Positions 58,974 to 64,000 of a stretch of 64,000 nucleotides of DNA are shown here, one piece after another (the stretch's first letter is position 1; the number at the start of each line of letters is the position of its first letter). This DNA comes from Clostridium fessum. GTDB lineage: Bacteria; Bacillota; Clostridia; Lachnospirales; Lachnospiraceae. Where the stretch lies: NCBI RefSeq assembly GCF_003024715.1, contig NZ_PYLO01000007.1, forward strand, positions 1-64,000, given 5' to 3'. A model generated the notes under the pieces. It was given only the letters and a program-made list of their open reading frames with translations, did not search any database and had not been told where the DNA came from. The position numbers were made by a program, and so were the translations under genes.

Positions 58974-60902
58974 TTAATCCGATTTAACTTCTTTCCACAA
59001 ACTATTATAAAGCTCGTCCGCCTCATCCCCAAGATACCGGTAAACCTCGCAGTTTTTCAGCTGCTTTGCATCTGGGAAGACGGCTTTGTTGTTCTGGATT
59101 TCTTCGTCCAGCATTTCCTTGGCTGCCTTGTTTGGCGTTGCGTAGGTAATGTACTCAAAGTTTTTGACTGCGACATCCGGGCGGCAGAGGAAATTGATCC
59201 ATTTTTCTGCGTTTTCCTTATTTTTCGCATTTTTCGGAACTACCCAGGAATCGAGCCAGACGTTGGTTCCCTCTTCCGGGATCACGTATTCCAGGGAGAA
59301 TGGGAGGTTCTGTGCGGCTACCTCATCCTGGATGTACATGATCTCGCCGGAGTAGATGACGCCGATGGCTGCCTCGCCGCCGATCATCTTGTCACGCACC
59401 TGATCGATGACGTAAGCCTGTATGAGCGGTTTTTGGTCAATCAGATCCTGCTTTGCCTGCTGGAGTTCGGTTTCGTCGGTCGAGTTGGCAGAGAAGCCGT
59501 CTTTTTTGAGCGCTACCATGAAGGCATCGCGGACGCTGTCCTGCATCAGGATCTCGCCTTTATAAGCCGGATTCCAGAGATCGGACCATTTGGTCGGAAC
59601 CGGAAGTCCTTTTTCTTCGATGAGCTTCGTATTATAAAGAATACCGACGGTTCCCCAGGTGTATGGCACGGAATATTTGTTTTCCGGGTCGAACTGCTTG
59701 GACATTTCCATGTACTGCGGGTCAATGTTTTTGACATTTGGAATGTTGTCAAAGTTGAGTTCGGCAAGCAGGTCATTTTCCTTCATTTTCTGAATCATGT
59801 AGTCGGATGGGCAGACTACATCGTAGTTGACGCCGCCGGCTTCGATGACCGGATACATTTCTTCCAGTGTCTCAAATACGTCGTAGGTAACCTTGATTCC
59901 GGTTTCCTGTTCAAATTCCTCAATCAGGTCCGGATCAATATATTCGCCTGCATTGTAGACGTACAGTTCGTTTGAATGAGTCGTGGTGTAGCGGCTGTAG
60001 GTGCTGACACCAACGACAAGCAGAATCAGCGTGCAGGCAAGTCCCAGAACGCCGTTTTTGATCTGGTTGTTGCGTTTGCGGCGCTTGATGGTCTCTGTGT
60101 CAATCACAGTCGCATTGCCGGTGGATTTTTTCTCCGGGGCAAAGTTGGTGATCACCAGAAGCACCAGGACTGCCACGAAAATCAGCGTGGACAGGGCGTA
60201 CATCGTCGGCTGGATGCCTCGGCGCACCTGGCTGTAGATCAGGGTGGATAAGGTATCCATACCGGCACCTCTTGTAAAGTGCGTAATGATAAAATCATCG
60301 AGGGACATCGTAAATGCCATCAAAAAGCCGGAGAGGATACCCGGGACGATGTCCGGAAATACGACCTTGAAGAAAGCATACAGCGGGCTGGCGCCGAGAT
60401 CCAGAGCGGCTTCGTAGGTGTACCGGTTCGTCTGCTTGAGTTTCGGCATGACACTTAATATCACATATGGAATATTAAATGTGATATGCGCGATCAGCAC
60501 GGTTTTAAATCCGAGAGAGATACCGAACGCGATAAATGCCAGCATCAGGGAGATACCGGTTACGATATCGGAGTTCAGCATCGGGATGTTGTTGATTCCC
60601 ATGACGATGGTGCGCGGAATCCGTTTCATGCTGTTGATGCCGATGGCGGCGATCGTGCCGATGACGGTCGCGATCAGAGCCGACGCAAACGCGATGAGCA
60701 GCGTATTGTTTAAGGCATTCATGATGGCGGAATCCTGGAACATCTGCGTATACCAGCGGGTGGTAAAACCGCCCCAGACGGTTCTCGATTTTGTGTTGTT
60801 AAAGGACAAAACGATCATGGTCACGATCGGGATGTATAAAAAGAGCAGGATGAGCGCCAGGTAAAAGTCCTGGAAAAACTGTTTTAAGCGGTTATGTTTC
60901 AT
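58974..60902 (-). CDS. potCD: Spermidine/putrescine ABC transporter PotC-PotD fusion
   Basis: 642 residues. Residues 1 to about 260 are a PotC permease with six helices and the EAA loop YEAALDLGASPLYAFFKVVFP. One further helix (about 285-305) then tethers an external PotD-like binding protein (about 310-640, LYVYNAGEYIDPDLIEEFEQ, YDVVCPSDYMIQKM, YTWGTVGILYNTKLI). The fusion keeps the binding protein on the membrane, an arrangement known in several clostridia. Its start overlaps the potB stop. Confidence 0.93.
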   Translation of the reverse strand: MKHNRLKQFFQDFYLALILLFLYIPIVTMIVLSFNNTKSRTVWGGFTTRWYTQMFQDSAIMNALNNTLLIAFASALIATVIGTIAAIGINSMKRIPRTIVMGINNIPMLNSDIVTGISLMLAFIAFGISLGFKTVLIAHITFNIPYVILSVMPKLKQTNRYTYEAALDLGASPLYAFFKVVFPDIVPGILSGFLMAFTMSLDDFIITHFTRGAGMDTLSTLIYSQVRRGIQPTMYALSTLIFVAVLVLLVITNFAPEKKSTGNATVIDTETIKRRKRNNQIKNGVLGLACTLILLVVGVSTYSRYTTTHSNELYVYNAGEYIDPDLIEEFEQETGIKVTYDVFETLEEMYPVIEAGGVNYDVVCPSDYMIQKMKENDLLAELNFDNIPNVKNIDPQYMEMSKQFDPENKYSVPYTWGTVGILYNTKLIEEKGLPVPTKWSDLWNPAYKGEILMQDSVRDAFMVALKKDGFSANSTDETELQQAKQDLIDQKPLIQAYVIDQVRDKMIGGEAAIGVIYSGEIMYIQDEVAAQNLPFSLEYVIPEEGTNVWLDSWVVPKNAKNKENAEKWINFLCRPDVAVKNFEYITYATPNKAAKEMLDEEIQNNKAVFPDAKQLKNCEVYRYLGDEADELYNSLWKEVKSD

Positions 60903-61723
60903 CAGAACGCATTGCCCTCCCCTTCTTTATCGTATTTGGCGATGAGCGCCATACTCAGTAAAATGAAAATCATCAGAACCAGCGAGAGACCGGAACCTAA
61001 GTGCCAGTTGCTTCCCTTGGTGAACTCCTGCTCGATGACATTTCCGATAAGCAGGATCTTGCTGCCGCCTAAGAGACTGGAGATAACGAAGGTCGTCAGC
61101 GCCGGGACAAATACCATGGTAATGCCGCTGATGATGCCCGGGATGCTGAGCGGAATCCAGATGTGAATGAGTGTCTGGAAATTGTTTGCCCCCAGGTCTT
61201 TGGCGGCGTTGATGGTATTATCGTCGATTTTTGCCAGCACATTATAAATTGGTAGAATCATGAAAGGCAGGAAGTTGTATACCATACCCAGAATGATCGC
61301 CCACGGTGTATTGATGATGGAGATATTTGGCAGATGGAGAAAGGAAAGAATGCCATTGATGACGCCATTTTTCTCCAGAAGCGTCTGCCACGCGAGGGTG
61401 CGGAGCAGGAAATTCATCCACATCGGAAGGATGAAGACGAATACCATGAAGCTGCCTGCCCCAATGCCGCGGCGGCGCAGCACCAAAGCCAGCGGATAGG
61501 ACAAAAGCAGGCAGATGGCGGTCGCAGCCAGAGACAGACCCAGGGATAAGAGCAGCGCCTTCATATGCTCCGGTGTCGTGATGGAACAGACATTTGCCAG
61601 TGTAAATGCCCCGCTTTTGGTTGTCAGACCGTAGTATACGATCAGCAGGAGCGGGATGATGGTAAAACCGCTCATCCAGAGAATATAAGGACCGGCGAAG
61701 AGCCGTTTCACGTTTGATTTCAT
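60902..61723 (-). CDS. potB: Spermidine/putrescine ABC transporter permease PotB
   Basis: 273 residues with six helices; EAA-like loop INAAKDLGANNFQTLIHIWIPLSIPGI. Pairs with PotC to form the membrane channel. It lies 18 bases after potA, and its stop codon overlaps the start of potCD (TGATG-type). Confidence 0.94.
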   Translation of the reverse strand: MKSNVKRLFAGPYILWMSGFTIIPLLLIVYYGLTTKSGAFTLANVCSITTPEHMKALLLSLGLSLAATAICLLLSYPLALVLRRRGIGAGSFMVFVFILPMWMNFLLRTLAWQTLLEKNGVINGILSFLHLPNISIINTPWAIILGMVYNFLPFMILPIYNVLAKIDDNTINAAKDLGANNFQTLIHIWIPLSIPGIISGITMVFVPALTTFVISSLLGGSKILLIGNVIEQEFTKGSNWHLGSGLSLVLMIFILLSMALIAKYDKEGEGNAF

Positions 61724-61741
61724 GCTAAGTCCGACTCCTTT

Positions 61742-62818
61742 CTATTCATTGACGCCCACAGCTTCCTCGTCCTCTGACGCCGGCTTGTTCATGATCTGGA
61801 TGTCAAACGGGTCTACATGGATGCCGACCTTCTCGCCGACCGGGAACATATCCGTGCTGTGAACCAGCCATTCATAGCCGTCCGGTGTGGTGACTTCCAT
61901 CTCATAGTGGACGCCCTTGAAAATCAGGTGGGTGACAATGCCCTGCAGCGTGCCTTCCTCCGGTTTTACGAGGTCGATGTCCTCCGGGCGGATGACAACG
62001 TCTACCGGTTGGTTTGTTCCGAATCCCTTATCGACGCAGGCAAATTTCGCACCGAAGATTTCAACCAGCTCGTCGTGGATCATCAGACCGTCCACAATGT
62101 TGCTCTCGCCGATGAAGTCGGCAACGAATGCGTTTTCCGGCTCGTTGTAGATCTGTTCCGGGGAACCCATCTGCTGGATATAACCCTGGTTCATGACAAC
62201 GATGGTATCGGACATCGTCAATGCCTCTTCCTGATCGTGGGTAACATAGATAAAAGTGATGCCTAACTCATTTTTCAGACGGATCAGCTCATACTGCATG
62301 TCCTGTCGCAGTTTTAAATCTAGGGCACCGAGCGGCTCATCGAGAAGCAGGACCTTTGGCTCGTTGACAATCGCACGCGCAATGGCGATACGCTGCTGCT
62401 GACCGCCGCTCAAAGAGTCAATGCTACGATGCTCAAAGCCGTTTAGGTTTACAAGCTTTAAAGCGTACTTAATTTTGTCATCAATATATGCTTTTGATTT
62501 ATTCTTAATTTTTAGCCCAAATGCGATATTATCTGCGATGCTCATATGCGGAAACAGTGCGTATTTCTGGAATACGGTGTTTAGCTGGCGCTTGTTTGGC
62601 GGAAGTTTGGTGATGTCTTCGCCGCCGAAAATTACTTTTCCTGTATTTGGGGATTCAAATCCGCCGATGATGCGGAGCGTGGTCGTCTTGCCGCAGCCGC
62701 TGGGACCTAAGAGCGTTACAAAGGAATTTTCCTTTACTGAAAGGCTCAAGTCATCCAGGACCAGGGTGTCGTCAAAGCGTTTCGAGATATGCTGTAAATC
62801 GATTAATGGCTGGCTCAT
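61742..62818 (-). CDS. potA: Spermidine/putrescine ABC transporter ATP-binding protein PotA
   Basis: 358 residues. Walker [15 protein letters not shown], signature [15 protein letters not shown], Walker [14 protein letters not shown]-loop [10 protein letters not shown], and a C-terminal TOBE regulatory domain (about 285-345). It powers polyamine uptake. GGAGG lies before the ATG; the regulator gene is 36 bases upstream. Confidence 0.95.
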   Translation of the reverse strand: MSQPLIDLQHISKRFDDTLVLDDLSLSVKENSFVTLLGPSGCGKTTTLRIIGGFESPNTGKVIFGGEDITKLPPNKRQLNTVFQKYALFPHMSIADNIAFGLKIKNKSKAYIDDKIKYALKLVNLNGFEHRSIDSLSGGQQQRIAIARAIVNEPKVLLLDEPLGALDLKLRQDMQYELIRLKNELGITFIYVTHDQEEALTMSDTIVVMNQGYIQQMGSPEQIYNEPENAFVADFIGESNIVDGLMIHDELVEIFGAKFACVDKGFGTNQPVDVVIRPEDIDLVKPEEGTLQGIVTHLIFKGVHYEMEVTTPDGYEWLVHSTDMFPVGEKVGIHVDPFDIQIMNKPASEDEEAVGVNE

Positions 62819-62854
62819 GCGTTTCCTCCGTAAATAGTAAAATAATGTGTAGTA

Positions 62855-63388
62855 TTAGAAACTTGGCGGCGAGCTGACCCAGAGGATCGTCGCGCCGGAG
62901 CGGCTTTCAAGGTAATGCGTCTTGTCGCTCGTATAGTAAAAAGATTCGCCCTTTTTGGCTTTGTACGTCCGGTTCCCCAGATGAATCAGGATGCTGCCGG
63001 AAAGAACGTAGCCAAATTCCTCACCCTCATGCGGGCTGTCCGGATAGGTGGAGCCGCCGACACCGAGTGTCAGGCGGATCGGTTCCATCGTGTTCTTCTG
63101 GGCGTTCGGGATGATCCACTGAATCTCATTTTTCAGTTCTGGATCTTCCTTGATAAAATAGTCGTTTTTTTCAAATACAATCTGCTCTTCCGGAGCCTCG
63201 TTGAAAAACTCCCCTATGGTTGTGCCGAGACACTGGAGAATATCCATCAAAGTAGCGATGGACGGGGAGGTCAGATCGCGCTCTACCTGGGAGATAAATC
63301 CCTTCGAAAGCTCTGCGCGGTCAGCCAGCTCTTCCTGCGTCAGACCCTTTAAAATTCGCAGTTCCTTTAATTTTCCTCCTATACTCAA
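62855..63388 (-). CDS. Cupin-domain XRE family regulator of the pot operon
   Basis: 177 residues. N-terminal XRE helix-turn-helix (LKELRILKGLTQEELADRAE, LSKGFISQVERDLTSPSIAT) and C-terminal cupin (about 100-175: PDSPHEGEEFGYVLSGS, YYTSDKTHYLES). Such PuuR-like proteins sense polyamines or related small molecules. It leads the pot operon and is its likely autoregulated controller. AGGAGG precedes the ATG. Confidence 0.93.
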   Translation of the reverse strand: MSIGGKLKELRILKGLTQEELADRAELSKGFISQVERDLTSPSIATLMDILQCLGTTIGEFFNEAPEEQIVFEKNDYFIKEDPELKNEIQWIIPNAQKNTMEPIRLTLGVGGSTYPDSPHEGEEFGYVLSGSILIHLGNRTYKAKKGESFYYTSDKTHYLESRSGATILWVSSPPSF

Positions 63389-63410
63389 CAGAGGGAACCT
63401 CCTTTCCTGG

Positions 63411-63490
63411 TTTCATAGGAAATTGCGTCCTATGAAACAAAAAACGCTCCACGAGGATGCGCTAGGGCACATTCTTTTTTATAAAAACTG
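63411..63490. repeat. Composite repeat (copy 4, diverged)
   Basis: TTTCATAGGA-N7-TCCTATGAAA forms a perfect ten-base stem and replaces the TAATAGG palindrome. ACAAAAAACGCTCCACGAGG follows, and the right end GGGCACATTCTTTTTTATAA matches copies 2 and 3. The core hairpins are missing. Confidence 0.65.
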
Positions 63491-63546
63491 GGTGGGAAAA
63501 CCATCCGTCCGGCGTTTTTTAGAAACATGCAAAAGTAAGATGAAAG

Positions 63547-63601
63547 TTTAGAAATTCTAAAATGAATGTAAAATTAATCTTTTTGTTTAGAAATAATAAA
63601 C
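63547..63601. promoter_or_regulatory. Twin operator-like dyads in the pot leader
   Basis: TTTAGAA-A-TTCTAAA (63547-63561) is a perfect dyad; GTTTAGAAATAATAAAC (63585-63601) is a diverged second copy. Both lie just downstream of the predicted pot transcription start, so a bound regulator would block elongation or initiation. Confidence 0.6.
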
Positions 63602-63617
63602 TTGCTTCCGAGTATCT

Positions 63618-63645
63618 ATTATACAGAATGTGGGGAAGGTGTCAA
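63618..63645 (-). promoter_or_regulatory. Promoter of the pot operon
   Basis: On the minus strand TTGACA (63640-63645) and TATAAT (63618-63623) are both perfect, with a 16-base spacer. Confidence 0.8.
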
Positions 63646-63743
63646 GGAAAAAAACGGGAAAATCCGGGGGTTCTCAAATTGTGTGAAAAAAGAGTGCAAA
63701 AATGGCGGTATGATGATAAAATAGGGGCAGATAATTTGATAGA

Positions 63744-63759
63744 AACCGTTATAACGGTT
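63744..63759 (+). promoter_or_regulatory. Palindrome upstream of the lactonase gene
   Basis: AACCGTTATAACGGTT is a perfect 16-base palindrome, 26 bases before the start codon. It could be an operator or a small hairpin near the ribosome binding site. Confidence 0.5.
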
Positions 63760-63785
63760 CTGGGGGATCAAAGGAGGAACATTTC

Positions 63786-64000
63786 ATGCAGGATAAGTAT
63801 ATGGCATATGTGGGTTCTTACTCATACAACGGTCAGGCAAAGGGAATAACCGTGTATGATGTGGATGTAAAAAAGGGAAAATTTATCTACCGGTGCGAGG
63901 TGGAAGTGGACAACTCTTCCTATTTAACTGTTTCACATGACGGGCGGATGCTCTATTCCATCGCGGACGAGGGCGTTGTGGCGTTCCGGATTCTGGAAAA
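63786..64000 (+). CDS. Lactonase family protein (6-phosphogluconolactonase-like), 5' part
   Basis: The first 71 codons: MAYVGSYSYNGQAKGITVYD, SSYLTVSHDGRMLYSIADEG. These are the first blades of the seven-bladed propeller lactonase family (PF10282), relatives of which hydrolyse 6-phosphogluconolactone. AAAGGAGG precedes the ATG. The gene runs off the window edge. Confidence 0.85.
   Translation, partial: MQDKYMAYVGSYSYNGQAKGITVYDVDVKKGKFIYRCEVEVDNSSYLTVSHDGRMLYSIADEGVVAFRILE

Larger units (their letters stand above)
63389..63785. other. Control region between the pot operon and lactonase gene
   Basis: A 397-base divergent spacer containing a repeat (63411-63490), two TTTAGAA-type dyads, a minus-strand promoter (63618-63645) and a plus-strand palindrome (63744-63759) ahead of an AAAGGAGG site. 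Confidence 0.6.

Overview
This window looks like a chromosomal segment of an anaerobic Firmicute, most likely a Lachnospiraceae gut bacterium. The reasons are strong AGGAGG-type ribosome binding sites, TTGACA/TATAAT promoters, [FeFe]-hydrogenase maturation genes, a clostridial 2[4Fe-4S] ferredoxin, a GdpP-rplI-dnaB block, a PotCD fusion permease, MecA, and coding DNA of moderate-to-high GC. I cannot name the species from sequence alone.

Layout. 1-577: 3' end of a 23S rRNA gene, then tRNA-Asn, tRNA-Glu, tRNA-Cys and a terminator. 0.7-7 kb: FlK-type thioesterase, membrane zinc-ribbon protein, MATE exporter, a DUF2156-acetyltransferase fusion, Sir2 deacylase and DUF951. 7.2-8.4 kb: rpsF-ssb-rpsR. 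8.5-11.2 kb: polar amino acid ABC importer. 11.6-15.9 kb: TM1266-type regulator and hydE-hydG-hydF, with no hydrogenase structural gene nearby. 16.2-17.9 kb: bioB-bioY. 18.1-25 kb: cytidylate kinase-like protein, gdpP-rplI-dnaB, acetyltransferase, MerR-type protein and ferredoxin. 25.2-28.7 kb: mecA, divergent from a three-gene operon that encodes a eukaryotic-like protein kinase fused to a lysine-less MinD/ParA-like domain, a second lysine-less MinD/ParA-like protein, and a small charged protein. 28.9-34.3 kb: GH18 protein, C26 peptidase lipoprotein, aconitase.

34.4-43.1 kb is the accessory part: a Fic protein, a complete IS200/IS605 element (tnpA-tnpB with a likely omega-RNA) next to a glyoxalase gene stub, a lower-GC PucR/amidohydrolase/sodium-symporter cassette bracketed by two copies of one palindrome, and an Rpn nuclease remnant. 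43.3-47.8 kb is a sigma-54 module: a textbook -24/-12 promoter with an upstream dyad drives an alanine dehydrogenase-like gene and gltS, and a sigma-54 activator gene follows. 47.9-58.9 kb: envelope and housekeeping genes (yitT, amidase, Sua5, B12/radical SAM, exonuclease, VanW, Lrp-aminotransferase-trmL). 59-63.4 kb: spermidine/putrescine transporter operon (minus strand) led by a cupin-XRE regulator. The window ends inside a lactonase gene.

Four families of intergenic palindromic repeats are scattered across the window. The most striking is a hairpin that starts four bases after the -10 box at three promoters and shows a compensatory base-pair change between copies. The second main point of interest is the kinase/MinD-like operon, whose first two genes have strong ribosome binding sites facing ACG and ATT rather than standard start codons.
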